64,000 nucleotides of DNA from Strongylocentrotus droebachiensis (GCA_035222895.1 JAVYIG010007505.1:1-64000), one strand, 5' to 3'. Positions 1-12,799 are shown, counted from the first letter of the stretch. Numbers and translations: made by a program. The notes: generated from the sequence alone by a model not told the origin.

Positions 1-1101
1 CTGAAGCAATTCCTTGCCTCATGGTCGTTTAAGTGATGTATAATTTCTCCTCAGACCATAAATAGACGGGAATCCACAGTGGATTGAGCATAATGTATGA
101 AGCCTGTCTCGGACCACGCGTGAAAAAACCATCTGATATCTTAATAAAAGGGGAAAACATGAATGTTTTATCCGGTAACCTAGAAAGGTGATTCAAGCGG
201 GGCGAACTGACATCTCCCTGATTCAAGCCAAAGAAGAGAGATATACGCCCGAAACCACCAATAGCATGGCAGTTCAATGTTCAGTAGAATTGTTAATGTT
301 GTCAAGAAAGTGTAAATAAAATGCATAAAAGCATTGACTGGGGTTCTCATCAATGAATCCAAGTGAGAAGGACAGTCCACGGTTTTAACAAAAGGAGAGG
401 AAAAAAAACAACAACTAGGAGAGGCAGAAAAGTGACAGTAAAAAAATATTAATGTGAAAGATATGAAGTTTTGAAGCTGCACGTCTCACAGTCCCTTGCA
501 CTGAACATTTTTCAAAAGTCTCTCATGGGTTGCAAATGAAAGAATGGACTATGCGCTTCATTAAAGTTCTTTTGTGCGTGAAAACATATGAGCAGTAATA
601 ATAACAAACGTATGGGACATGTATAATAAGGAAGAAAATAGTAATTCTTGTTGTTGTTGTTGTTGTTGTTGTTCTACAGAGTCAAACGTAAGTCACACGT
701 CTTTTTCCAAAAGTCCGCTTTCACTGATCTCTATTTTTGTTTTCCTTAAAAACAACTTATATCAGGGAAGGCTTTTCCTATAAGCCAAATCAGAATCTTA
801 ATCAAAATTACATAGAGCCAAGATCAAATAGCATCGTCTAATTGTGTGATTTATGCAAAAACACGTCTTCCAATATTTCATAATACTTAAAAGGATAATT
901 TCATTCGCTATCAGAGGAAATCGAGATAAAGCCTTGCCACCATCCCTTTGATGTTGTTGCCATGGTAATGCATTCATTATTTCTGTATGGAAAGCTGATA
1001 TTGGCTCCTGGCTTAACAGACAAAGCGGATCCTCATTTTTTAGACGGTTTTTAAAATTCAGTCGAGTTTGATTGTAAGGTTAGAAGAGTAATAATAGCAC
1101 C

Positions 1102-1132
<31 letters not shown>

Positions 1133-1160
1133 TCAGTAGCAGCAGCCAAAGTATACATGA
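1..1160. other. Non-coding, simple repeats only
   Basis: I see no gene here. A (GTT)n run lies at 649-674 and an (AGT)n run at 1104-1132. The remaining sequence is AT-rich, and its open frames are short and carry no recognisable motif. Confidence 0.5.
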
Positions 1161-1169
1161 ATAAATGAT

Positions 1170-1478
1170 AATCATATTCCGCTTTTATATATCGCTTAAT
1201 ACAAATGTATTTACAGATATATATTAACCCCGGTCATTCGATTCAATACTTGCCCGCACACACTGTGTGCACAATCTCATTTCCCTTGGTGGCATTAATT
1301 CCAGGTGTTACTCGACGCTCAAAAACTGTTTGACCAACAATGACGGTCGCATCCTACCTGGTATCCTTCTAACGCCTGGGTGGGAGTAGCAATTGCCAAA
1401 GGATATTAGTGTCGTGTCGGGATTTGAACCCCGACCTTCGAATATCCAGTCAAGCGCCTTAAACCACTTAATTATAAG
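1170..1478 (-). mobile_element. tRNA-derived SINE (tRNA-Leu-like head)
   Basis: Read on the minus strand, the element opens with a tRNA-like head. It has an A-box-like segment at 1456-1466 (TGGTTTAAGGC) and a perfect B box at 1420-1430 (GGTTCAAATCC) inside a G/C T-arm, so it should carry its own RNA polymerase III promoter. The D-arm and anticodon-stem wording resembles tRNA-Leu. An unrelated body follows. The element ends in a tail with GCGATATATAAAAGC and an AT-rich run, a 3' end seen in many invertebrate SINEs and presumably recognised by a partner LINE. A functional tRNA gene is unlikely, because the acceptor stem does not close. A second copy of the tail motif lies near 7.35 kb. Confidence 0.7.
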
Positions 1479-1489
1479 TACTATCATTG

Positions 1490-1935
1490 ATTTTATCTTT
1501 AATAATTTAACTATTAATATCAATTATATTATTTCATGTATATTATTGTTAATATTACTATTATTGTCATTGTTAATAAACACTATCATTATCATCAGTA
1601 TTGTAATAATTATTATACATTTCATATTATTGTAATCATTATTGGTAGTAGTAGTAGTAGTAGTAGTAGTAAGTAGAAGTAGTAGTATTAGTAGTAGGAG
1701 GAGGAGGAGTAGTAGTAGTGGCGGTGGTGGTAGAAGCGATATCAGCGTTGTCAGTGTTAGGAGAAGTACTAGTAGTAGCAATGATAATGCTGATGGTGAT
1801 AATACTACTGCTACAACTACTTTTACTACTACTAATATACAGCTACAACTACTACTAGTAGTTCTACTGATACTACAACCACTAGTTCTACTTCCACTAC
1901 TACTACTACCGATGCCACCCGTACGAAGTAGTAAA
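1490..1935. repeat. GTA / TAC trinucleotide repeat field
   Basis: An AT-rich stretch of TATT-type repeats runs into impure (AGT)n/(AGG)n from about 1646 to 1780. About 20 to 130 bases later come impure (ACT)n/(TAC)n runs. The two halves are complementary and could fold into one long imperfect hairpin. The open frames here (poly-Thr, poly-Leu, Ser/Arg-rich) are products of the repeat. Confidence 0.8.
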
Positions 1936-3420
1936 AGAAGTAGGCACCATCGTCTTCGTAATATTTGTTATGTCCTAGGTGTTGTGATATTACGTCCGTA
2001 AAATCATCTCCTTTTTTTAATATTCGGCCCGAGATCATCGCAGTCGGCAAAAGTTGGCGTCACAAATGTCATCCGCGTCATGCTATTACTGATGAACAAA
2101 CATTCCAACGACTCATCGGATTTTCTTTCCCCCCTATCAATGGCAAAAGGGGTCCAATCAACGTCCATCACACGGGAGTTTCTCCCTCCTAAGATTGGTG
2201 GGGGTGATTAGAGCCTGGGGCGTAGGGTAGCATTTGAAGTGCACCGGTGTCATTGGACATGTTGGAAGGGGTAGGTGAATGAAAAGAAAAAAGAAAGAAA
2301 AGGACGAGGTCGTCGAGTGGCGTGGTTGGCGATCATCTTTCTCCTCATATGCCAGCCCCTCTCTTATTCTTTATCTTCTTTGTCTTTTGTCTATTTTGTG
2401 GGGGGGGGGGGGGGTAAATCATTTTCAATAGGAGGAGTGCCCCTTGAGGCTACGCCACTGATTCCCGCTTCCTTAAAGGTCAGGGTTAATGCGTCAAAAA
2501 ACATTCACGGTACAAATCTCGAACGCTATTCATGCCAGGCATGTTTACAATGTTTCCTTCGGGAGCGCACAGACGTCGCTAGAAGAGAAAGGGTGGATGA
2601 CACTGCGCCAAGACCAATTTGGTGTCGTCAATTCTATTATTTATTTCTCTTAGTCGAAAGCCCGAAGATGTATTAAATCAAAAAAGCTATTTTTTCTCTC
2701 TCATCCATGTCAGAGTATGTAAAAATGCAATCCCTTTAAGTTCGTGTTCCTGCATTTTAACTAGACTCAACAAACATTTAATATTCTCTATTTTTATTTC
2801 AAATTTATTTTGCTTCTTGGATAAATGTTTTCTTCCAATAGGCAAATGAACGAGTAGTATTATTCAAAAGCCTATTCAATAACATTAAAATCCCCTCCCT
2901 AACTCCCTCCCCTCTTCTACAATAAATATTTACCCCCCCCCCCCTGTTGTCCCTAAAACCTAATTTGTCATGATTTCGTTGCCATCTTAAAGCGTCTGGT
3001 GGAGGTTAGAAAAATGTTATTTGAGAAAATACGAGCATCTGATGGAATGGGGTTAAATCGATAGCATTAAAATCACGTCTGGATAGGAATGTTTATATGT
3101 CATAAAAGTTCCATCACATGAGCAAAACATTCTTAAGTGGATAGCGCCCCCTACCCCCACTAATACCTTGCGAGTTTGGTGGTCTTATGGGCATCATGTA
3201 GGTCATGTTGTGTAGTTTAAATTGAATTGGTTTTTAAACAGGTGATACACATTGGAGATATTACATAAAACAAAAGAAAGGAATTTTCCTGGTTGGATTG
3301 CTCTCCAAAATGTCATGTCCGAAGTTGTTTCGTATTTGTTGTTTTTGGTATAAGTCAACAAAGAAATAATCATTTTGTTTTACCTATAAACTAGTTTAGC
3401 TCATATCTCCATAGCTAAGA
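1936..3420. other. Non-coding, no gene seen
   Basis: There is a G15 run at 2400-2414 and a C12 run at 2933-2944. The open frames across 1965-2850 are short, carry no domain and span the G run, so I do not call them genes. Confidence 0.5.
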
Positions 3421-3680
3421 AATGCCCGAGAGATTCCGGGAGTTGAATGGAAAGGGGAACAGAAGGGAAGGGAAGCGAAAGAGGAGAGATGTGGGGGGAA
3501 AGAAGGGGAGGGGTGACAGTAAAGCGTAGACATGGGAAAAGTGGGAAAGGAATGAAATGGATGGAAAGGGAAGGAAAGGGAGGGGAATGGATTTAATATA
3601 GGGAAGGTAAGGAAAGGAAAGGCAGGAGAATGGAGGAAAACTCGGAAAGTGGGGAGGGAAGGAAAAAGGGAGGAAGACTC
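3421..3680 (+). repeat. Polypurine tract (GGAAGG-rich)
   Basis: This is about 260 bases of almost pure purine on the plus strand, built from variants of GGAAAGG and GGGAAGG. Such mirror-like tracts can form triplex DNA, though nothing here shows a function. Confidence 0.7.
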
Positions 3681-5190
3681 AAATTAGTCTTGTTCGTAGA
3701 AAATTGAACGTGGACATGAACCTCATGACAGAGTCGGAAACCAAATTGCTCCGCTTTTTCATTTTCTTCTAAATCATACTTCTAAACATTCAGATCTTCG
3801 TTGTTCCTGTCAGCATGCAGTTTTTGTGAGCCGAGTAACCTTTTCCAGGTTTGTTGAAGCTTTGATTTTTGATTAGCACTTAATATTTTGAAATTCGTAT
3901 CTATCCTTCGAACGCAAGGAAAAGTAGCATTTAATTATGCTCCTGTCCATTAACATGATTTCTCCAGTCATTATATATTTCTTCGACTTTCTATTAAAAG
4001 ATGAACAATATGAGGTCAGTCGTGACACCTGAAGATTATTTCTTCAAAAGCCGCATAATCATGGTAACGAAAGCAATTTGTCTACAAATACCAGATGGAG
4101 ATGGATGAACGAAACTGTTCTATCCATAGGATTCACCTTCACAGTGCCATATTCAAAGGACAACATGTTGTTTATCAACGCTGTAATAACACCAAAGATG
4201 GTGAGAGCCTTCACAAGATAGAAGTCTTTGATTTTATGTATCCATAATGGCGTAGGGCGTAGCGTTGTTCCTGCTATAAAAGGGGGGGGGGGAGAGGCAC
4301 TAACCTCGGGGGGGGGGGTGGGGGCACCTGTCTTAATAGGTTGAACAAATACGAGGCAATAGACCATCGACAGAAGGGAGGGGGCGGGATAGATAAAGTC
4401 ATATAATTTATTTCTCCATTTGGATTATCATTTTCTTCCCCCTTTCCATTTCCATTATTTCTCCTATAAATGGGGAGGGGAGGGGGGGGGGGGGGCAGTA
4501 GCTATTCCCAGTATATCTATGATATCGCTTTTTGGATTTACGTTGCTTTATGTGTGGTTTTGTTCCTTTATCCTATCATTTCCTCCCTCCACTTTCCTGT
4601 GAAATTGGGGGCACTTGGGGCTTTTCCCCTTTACCCCTCTCCGTATTTAGGCCACCATGCAAAGGCAAATGATGCATTATTGGTTTTTAAGCGCATCATT
4701 CTTCGCTGACGGTATGGGATCAGGTGTTTGACAGTTTTCTTTACTTCAACATACTAAAACTATATGGATTGATGTATTCCCTCGTCTGATGATGCTGTAA
4801 TGATGGTACTGACCTTTCTCTCATCTGATACGGTTAGAAGAGCCACTCTTCTGAGCTCCATAATGTCGGCCTTGCCTCAAGGGGGTCGAAGAAGCTGCTA
4901 AGACAAAGCCTTCACCATCATCAATTTCAGCTTCATTTTCTGTCATGCTGAAGAGTTCTCATTCTTTGACTATTTTGTTTAATTTTATTTTTGTCTCCAT
5001 TTCTATGTTATTGTGGCGTTATAAAAGAATCTTGAATGGCGTTATTTTGCAACAGAAGCCATATTTGAAGGAAAGAGAAGGACAAACAAAAATATTCAGA
5101 TTGCTTTCCCTCCCCCTTTCTTTTAAATCACCTTCATTCTTGTACCTAGACTGTTGTACCGCCGAATCAGCAGAAGATGTTTGAAATTAA
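3681..5190. other. Non-coding, poly-G runs
   Basis: I recognise no gene. G runs lie at 4282-4292, 4308-4318 and 4482-4495. The last is preceded by two GGGG blocks and is a strong G-quadruplex candidate. Confidence 0.5.
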
Positions 5191-5194
5191 CATA

Positions 5195-5383
5195 GCTTGG
5201 GCCCGTCCCCATGGAGGCAACGTTTACTATTTGAACAACTTTGGATCCCCTACCGCTAATGATGACTCCTGCCAAGTTTGGTTAAAATCAATTTGAACAT
5301 GCGTTTTCGAGAAGATAAAGATGTAAACGGACGAGGACGCCTGGCAATAATAGCTCACCTTGAGCCTCTGGCTCAGGTGAGCT
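5195..5383 (+). repeat. Dispersed repeat ending in a stem-loop
   Basis: About 190 bases carry wording I recognise from dispersed repeats of marine invertebrates (TGCCAAGTTTGG, then GATGTAAACGGACGAGGACG). The 3' end is a 32-nt stem-loop at 5352-5383, with arms AGCTCACCTTGAGCC and GGCTCAGGTGAGCT closing on a TCT loop. It has no coding capacity. It could be a non-autonomous DNA element or a SINE-like repeat. The family is not named here because I cannot search a repeat library. Confidence 0.55.
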
Positions 5384-5700
5384 ATACAAAAATAATGATT
5401 ATGGTATTATTCGGCTAAAAAAAGGCAAGAAGGAGCAACAGAAATGAAGATTATATTTGTTTTTTGAGGCTTGAAAGGTATACTCTGTGATTCATGTCTT
5501 TGACATACAAGCCGGGGGAGGGAGCAGTCCTCTCGGCGATACTTTGGCAAAAAGTCACAATTTTGGGCTGAAAGGTAAATTAAAGTTGAAGAAAGAAAAA
5601 GAAAAAAGGCAGCACTGGAATAATGACTGCAGAGAATCCTTCGTTATTTTTTTGCGATAGCCCTAATATGAATCCATTACGAATATTCAACCTATATGCT

Positions 5701-5870
5701 TTTGTTTTGACATTTTTACCTCTGACATTTTTACCTTTGACATTATTACCTCTGACATTTTTAACTCTGACATTTTTACATCTGACATGTTTACCTCTGA
5801 CTTATTTACCTCTGACATTTTTTTACCTCTGACATCTTTGCCTCTGACATCTTTAAATATGACATTGTTA
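5701..5870 (+). repeat. 15-bp minisatellite (TCTGACATTTTTACC)
   Basis: About eleven imperfect copies of a 15-bp unit lie head to tail. The unit is a multiple of three, so both strands stay open: a Leu-Thr-Phe-Leu-Pro repeat on plus and a Met-Ser-Glu-Val-Lys repeat on minus. The long minus-strand open frame that runs from here through the neighbouring MITE is therefore an artefact of the repeat. Confidence 0.85.
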
Positions 5871-6108
5871 CACCGAGCCGTCGCTACACCGTTGACTCCA
5901 AAACAGGGCTTTGGCAAGCTTTGATGAGGGACGTTTATTACAGTTGGAAATGTCAAACATCGATTTTGAATTGGGTAAAGCATGCACCGTGCTTCCTTCC
6001 TATTTGATATTGTCTTGAATGTGTGTAACCATTTGTAAAAAAAGGGGTGTGTCTTTTTTTCTTGTGAAGCAGTGTAGAAGTGGGCTGCACTTTGCATAGA
6101 CTTGATAC

Positions 6109-6311
6109 CAGGCGCGGATCCAGGATTTCTTAGGGGAGGGGGCCCAACTTTTTTTTTTTTTTGCTCCCGAAAATTTGAAAATCGCGCCGGCCGAAAAGTT
6201 TTTTTTTTTTGGGGGGGGCAAACCCCCCAAAAAGGAAAAAATCTTGTGTTTTTACATTCTTTTTTTCTCAAGGGGGGGGGGGCGGCCCCCCCCCCCCTGG
6301 ATCCGCCACTG
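6109..6311. mobile_element. hAT-type MITE with 8-bp target duplication
   Basis: The element starts CAGGCGCGGATCCAGG and ends CCTGGATCCGCCACTG, giving inverted termini of the CAGTGGCGGATCCAGG type. It is flanked on both sides by the same 8 bases, CTTGATAC (6101-6108 and 6312-6319). An 8-bp duplication and CA..TG ends are the mark of hAT transposases. The inside is T-, A- and G/C-homopolymer rich and has no gene, so it is a non-autonomous copy. The element is almost wholly palindromic. The intact duplication suggests a fairly young insertion. Confidence 0.8.
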
Positions 6312-6314
6312 CTT

Positions 6315-7864
6315 GATACATTGATGATAACATCCGGAGTAATGTTGTGGAAGATTAATACCAATGTAGACAGGGGCATAACCAGATTCCTTTTTTTTGT
6401 GAAGGGGGAGGGCGTATATCTGTTGTCTTTCGCAGAGACATTTTTTATCTTTGGATTTGAGAGACGAAAAAGGAGACAAGGGAAAAATAGAAGATATATT
6501 AAGTAGAAAATAGCGTTAGCAAAGTTATTATTTTCCTGTTGCGCTCGAAGACAAAACAATTGTTTAAACATTTGAACAAGGAGAAGAAGAAGCAGAAGAT
6601 GAAACAGGAGAAGAAGAAGATACCGATATAGTCAAGTGTTTAGTGTTCATGTGTTATCGCACAATTCGGATTATTCAATGTTTCGATGAATCGACAAGGG
6701 CGCCTGTGACATTAAAACATTTAAGCTTCATTCATGCTCAGATTTATTTCCATAATCTCATATATTTACATTTTTGTGAAAACGAATCAGACAAATATAT
6801 TAAATCATTTGAATTGAAATGGTATTTATCTCAAAAATTCACATGGCAGGCCAAAGGCTGAATTGCATGGAATTTACCAATTAAAATCACTAAAACGAGG
6901 CAGAGGTGTGACAGCGCAGCGGATAAAAGAGATTGTTAATTATATCAAGTGAGTTTATCAATTTTCTACGAGAACAATAATCAAACTGTGAATGATGACA
7001 ATCTAATCGTATACTACTAGATTCCCTAGTTCCCTATAAGGAAATACATTTTAACCAAATGTGCATGGCATCAAAGAAAATTTAAAAAAAAAGTGTGTTA
7101 CATAAATACTACACGTGCCTCTTTAACGATGTCGTCGGAATTTGTTTATCCCAGCGATGAGGAGAACAGAAAATCTATTAATTATTCATAATTTCACGTC
7201 TACAAGATAAACCATCAATACAAGAGGCATGGTTAAAGTAGGTCCCCCCCCCCCCCCCCCGATGACTCAGTTTGTCAACCTTCCAATGAAGTAGGCTACT
7301 GAGATAGAGATATTTTTAGTATGGGGCCATATCTATTTGGAAAGCGCTTAGAGACATTTGTATTAAGCGCTATATAAAAGCTAAATATTGTTATTATTAT
7401 TATATTGGTGAATTAATTTCATTTGATAATGATGATATTTCATTCGTTTCGGGGTTAGGAAATAATCATGAAGATATGAGATATGAGGGATTTTTTAATG
7501 TTATACTTTGTGTAAAATTATCGAATGATGCCCATTCCTTTTTTGTTTGAACAGTTTTTATTAATCGTGGCAACCTATATAATGTTGTCATATTGGAACT
7601 TGGTTGATATTAATGCGATCAGCTGCCGTACATCTCTGGAAGCCCCATCTCATTCGGTGAGCGTTTTGGCCGTATCCCCCGTTGTTAATTTATTTTGTAA
7701 CACTACTGCCATCCGTTGAACATCACGTGTTAATTGAAGTACTGTGTTGCGTGAACTGTCTGCTATACCCAAGAAGTAACTCCCGATTGGAACATTATAT
7801 AACCATGTCATGGAGATGATGGTGATTTATGCTAATATCGAGTTGGGTAATGACGCCGCCAAAT
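6315..7864. other. Non-coding with a SINE tail fragment
   Basis: I see no gene. A C17 run lies at 7244-7260. Confidence 0.5.
7325..7405 (+). mobile_element. SINE 3' tail fragment
   Basis: This carries AAAGCGCTTAGAGAC, then AAGCGCTATATAAAAGC, and ends in ATT repeats. It shares the tail motif of the minus-strand SINE near 1.2 kb. No tRNA-like head is found upstream, so this looks 5'-truncated. Confidence 0.55.
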
Positions 7865-7929
7865 GACGTCGTCAGCATCATCAACATCATCTTCATCGCC
7901 ATCATCATCATCATCATTATCATCATAAC

Positions 7930-7964
<35 letters not shown>

Positions 7965-8500
7965 CCACAACACCATCGTTATCATCATAACCATCATCAT
8001 CATCATCATCATCACCACCACTTTCATCGTCTTCATCATTATCATCATCATCACATCATCACCGTCATCACCACAACACCATCATTATCATCATAACCAT
8101 CATCATCATCATCATTATCATCATCACCACCACTTTCATCATCGTCTTCATTATTATCATCATCATCACATCATCACCGTCATCACCACAACACCATCAT
8201 TATCATCATACCATCATCATCATCATCATCATCATCATCGCCATCATCACCACAACACCATCATTATCATCATAACCATCATCATCATCATCATTATCAT
8301 CATCACCATCTTCACCATAATAACCAACATCACCACTATCACTACCATTATCTTAATCACCTCCACCACCATAATCATTATCATCATCATCATCATCATC
8401 ATCATTATCATCATTATCATCATCATCATATTCATCATCATCATATTCATCATCATCATATTCATCATCATCATATTCATCATCATCATCATTATCATCA
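7865..8500. repeat. CAT/ATC microsatellite with higher-order repeats
   Basis: More than 600 bases of impure (CAT)n. Within it, a longer phrase containing CACCACAACACCAT recurs at about 7963, 8069, 8184 and 8248, and a phrase with CACCACTTTCATC recurs between copies. The field therefore grew by duplication of units of about 106-115 bases as well as by slippage. The Met-rich minus-strand and His-rich plus-strand frames are repeat artefacts. Confidence 0.85.
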
Positions 8501-8721
8501 TGTTCAACACGACATTCATCATCAGCAGCAGCAGAACCATAACCTCCCTTTCTAAGTATTGCTTCTACGGAGACACCAATTTAAATCATCATCATCAATC
8601 TCACAACATAATTTCTCGCGTCCATCATCATCGTCATCATCACCATCATCATCATTACCATAGTTATCATCATAACCGATGTGATGCACTGCAATGGTTA
8701 CATCTCCCACCACCCCGAAAC

Positions 8722-8754
8722 GCGTGTGTGTTGTGTGTGTGTGTGTGTGTGTAT
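8722..8754. repeat. (GT)n microsatellite
   Basis: A run of alternating GT with one TT break. Confidence 0.85.
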
Positions 8755-8800
8755 GTGCCGGGGAGGGTGTATTTCATTTGTCTAATAATTTATATATTCT

Positions 8801-11800
8801 AGACTAAATTAGATAAAATCTTCTCCTGATTTATGAATACGAAAACAGCATATCATGTGTTTCCAAAATGCTCTGAGATCTCATCTTCTTTCCTTGCGGC
8901 GAACCAAAAAAAGATACGTGTACACGTGTACAAAAAACACGCTTGGATTTCAAAACAGCTTAGCTACAAAGCTCAAAATAATACCTTACCAGCGCTTGCC
9001 ACTACTTTTCCTCTACTTGATTTCAAATCTCGGTGATGATATGTATTCTTCCATCAGGAAGGAGAGGATATAAAAGACAATGGAGAAGATGAAAAAAAAT
9101 CAAAATGTTAATGATTGGAAATCCGTGCCCTTTCGAAGACAAATTACCATAGCCTAAGGAAGATTCTATGTTGAAATATTACGCGGAGATGCAGGTGTGA
9201 TCTTAATGCATGACGTGCTGGGACTTGAGAATGAGAAAATGAAAAAGGCCACGATTTATTTGCCTTTTATAGCAATCTGCTATTTTTTTGTTGGTTGCTT
9301 TTTAAATTCTACATCACATATTCTGATTTCGGAATTGTGCGTTAATGTATTTATTTATCTTTTTAAAAATATTGAACAATGATATATTTTATACATATAT
9401 ATCAAGTCCCTTAGTCTGCTTTTTTAGATAAATAATATAATTTATTTACATTTGTTTGCATTCCTACTTAGTTTATACAGGCACTTATGGGTTAATCCAT
9501 AATCAAGTATCCCGCAAATATATACCGTGAATTTTGGTGGCTTAAGCATTAACAGCTGAATAATTAACATATATTTCAAGCTTCTATCAACCTTAACATA
9601 TATTAAGCAAGCTCTCATCCACTTTATATGTAGACCTTCTCAAGCTAAGTGATTATTCACACACTTTGTTGCTGTCTTGGTATTCATTATCATTCCTATC
9701 TTGGTTGAAGCTTGAACTACATTTTATAATACCCAAACCAATGACAGTTTTCTGTATCACCTAAATAATTTTGAACATATCTTTAATAATGGATTTCTTT
9801 CAACTTTTCAACGTAGCTTGATATGCTACGTGGTTGTATAAGTGGCTTAGTGATTTAGTGTATTGCCGTGTATATTTTGTTCAAACATAGTTTAAACTCT
9901 TAAATAAAATACTATCCTTCGCTCAGTAAAATATTATTTGAAGGCTATTGTAGATGCCCACATCACACAATATCCCCGCTGTAGAAATACGTTTCATTAA
10001 TTAAGGTAATTAGTATCACACCAGGTTCATTACATCCATCGTAAACGCAATTATGCAAAATAATTTCCTTATTACGCTTCACGCTCATTATAAATGAAAA
10101 GGGGCATTAAAAAACAACACGTTACAATTATTAATTTGATCGATGAATAGAGCTTTACTTTATTAGTTAGTGCGTGGTGATGAAATTATTCTAAAACGTA
10201 CAAGACAAAAGCCTTTTACATCATAAATTTATGTCAATTACCTTTTGTACAAAATATATTAAATCAATATGCACTCATATCCTGTAAGCATTGGACCGCA
10301 ACCAGCCGATATACATTGTACCAGCGCAGACTTATGGCGCCTGCGCTAGGCACCACGTGATCACGTTACATAAACCAATCAAGCTCTCCATTTCTTATCG
10401 TGTCGTCATAAAACAGTATTTACAACTGGTGTTGTATTTAAAATATGGACATTCCGTCATTTGAAGACCTGCCTTTCTTGGTACATAGGCATATTTTAAC
10501 ATATCATGCATATCGTACAAACTTAAATCGCAATAAAATACAGCACCGATATGGAATTGAATAATTGTCAAAGAGAACTCTATTGATACTAAATTTACGA
10601 CATATCAAATTAAATGATATCCACATTATGTTAACGTTACACTGATAGTAAATCTTTTAACTATATATGATCTGTTTTACTCTTTTTCCTTCAAATTATC
10701 ATATAACCAAGGCAATATTACTAGGGGGGACGTATACATAGGTATTTTATCAAGGGTTTTTAAACAAATCTTACAGATTAAAGCATAACAGGTAAAATCT
10801 TACGAATCATAAACCAAATCTCTGTGTACAGAAAGTCTTTAATAATAATCTTGGTCTTTGATAAACAACATATACACGACAAAGACCACGCTTTTAGTTC
10901 ACCTTGGTGAGCAAAAGCGTCGTTATTAACATGAGGTGATTAATTATAAAGTCTAGCATCATACAACACTCGATGGTTACGAAATTATATAAACATTGTA
11001 GCTAGGAAAATAAATTGTGTACACTTTTGAGTGAGAAAATAGAAATGAATACGATCGTTGACCTGATCGTGTATTCGTCAGTTTGTAAGCTACGTAAAAA
11101 GGTTAATCTTGTTTTCTAAGCGAAAGTGTCTGCCTTTAAGGCATTATAATTTGGTAATTTGAATCAATATACAGTACGAAATGGATAAGACATCCAAAAT
11201 ATGAGCGGTAACTAAATTATGAACATCTGCAAAGATCTACAAATATATTACATGACAACATACGGGACCAGACTTTTTAGTTCATCGGTTTCATTGACAG
11301 GCTAGAGCAACTCCAATACGGTTGGTTTGTATAATGAACATTTTACTCGTACTTGATTTTTACAACGTGGAAAACGGCGGTAAATGTAATCTCTTTAAAA
11401 ATACATAAACGGAAACATTTTTATGGTCTTTTAATCAAATCAAAATTTCCTTCTAAGGCCGCTTGGCATAATTATAACAGCTGTTGTAATGTTTTTCTTT
11501 CCCATGTTTGTCACTGTTTGGATTCAGAATTTAAACAGCCATTGCTATCACGTACGTTTATTGAAATGCCGTCCTACTTTACGACTGACATTTTATAACA
11601 TGTCGTTAAAAGAAGGTAATACAACTAACCGAAATATACATTTTAGAAAATGCATGAAATAGCTCAACAAACTGTTTACCCTTGCACAAATATTATACAG
11701 TAAAACCAAGAGAACAAATCGACCAACCTGCATATTTCATGTAACAGGGCATAATTGCCCGAATTCTGACATGAAATCTGATATATGTCAAACGCCCACT

Positions 11801-12100
11801 ACCCTCATTAATTCAATAACAATCTCCCAGACACATCGGAATCAGTAAGCTATAAACAAGCAAACATCGGCACCACAGACGCCCAGTGTGCTTATACGCA
11901 TGCTTTTCTTTTTGGCGCAATGCTCATTCTTTCCCGAGGGGAGTTACAAGTCGTTGAGGCAGCGCATTCATTTCAATTTCTTTCTTCGAACTTTAGTTCG
12001 TACATACCAATGAAATAAAATAGCACTCAACTCCGCACTCGTTTAAAAAATATCACCAAACGCGAAATCCGTTATAGTCAATGGTAATGATGATCAACAA
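8801..12100. other. AT-rich non-coding DNA
   Basis: No gene, repeat array or transposon end is recognised. The stretch between about 9.95 and 10.4 kb holds several homeodomain-like TAATTA cores, an octamer-like ATGCAAAAT near 10050 and a CACGTG E-box near 10353. It could hold a distal regulatory element, but nothing shows that it does. Confidence 0.4.
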
Positions 12101-12309
12101 GGTTATTTTTGTTGGGGGAGGGTGGGGGGGGGGGGGGGGCATTGAAATTGCTTAGTGAAGCACCAGATCTACAGCTTTGTAAAAACTACCAAGAAAAACA
12201 TAACAAATGACACAATCATTGGCTCGCAGGATTCATAGGCCAATCTGCGGGCACAATTCAATATACAACAATAAGCTGTGAACATGGTTTATGAAGAGTG
12301 TAAGTGGTG

Positions 12310-12365
12310 ATGGTTGTGTCGGTGGTGGTGGTGGTAGTGGTGGTGGTGGTGATGGTGGTAGCGGT
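12310..12365 (+). repeat. (GGT)n microsatellite
   Basis: An impure GGT repeat with GAT and AGT variants. Confidence 0.8.
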
Positions 12366-12777
12366 GACGCCTTATGACCTATGACGGCGTTGTTCGAGGA
12401 TCCCTTATTCATACGCTCAAATGTAATAATTAGTGATGGTACTCCTCAGAAGAGGAAATGACAGATGATTGTAAATTCAGTAACAAATGCCACATTTGAG
12501 GGGAAATTGTAGTGATAACATAATATTAGTGCAGCCGTGAGTTCCATAATATCCTAGAATATGATTTCTTCTCTCTTACCTTTTTGAGGGTGGTTGGAGT
12601 GGAAAATGATTCATATTTCGAATACCTCTCATGAAGAAAAAAAATGTGATTAAATTACAGTTGTTGCAGGGAAATTAATGACAATGGATTGCAATGATAA
12701 AATGCCTGTTATATTATATATCGCACGCTTTAATGAGCTTGTGAGACAGGGAGAAAAATTAATCACGTGCTTAGTCC

Positions 12778-12799
12778 GGGGGGGGGGGGGGGGGGGGGG
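12778..12799 (+). repeat. G22 homopolymer
   Basis: Twenty-two consecutive G, the longest of many G/C runs in this window. Confidence 0.9.

Noticed and set aside
1393-1478. Functional tRNA gene (minus strand)
   Set aside because: The A and B boxes and the T arm are present, but the acceptor stem does not close and the sequence continues into a SINE body and tail.
5687-6571. 294-codon minus-strand open frame
   Set aside because: It runs through the 15-bp minisatellite and the hAT-type MITE. Its Met-Ser-Glu-Val-Lys repeats and Gly/Pro runs are products of those repeats.
7865-8500. CRISPR-like array
   Set aside because: The repeats are trinucleotide-based without unique spacers, and the setting is an animal genome.
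8247-8540. Met/Ile-rich 97-aa frame
   Set aside because: It is translation of the CAT microsatellite.
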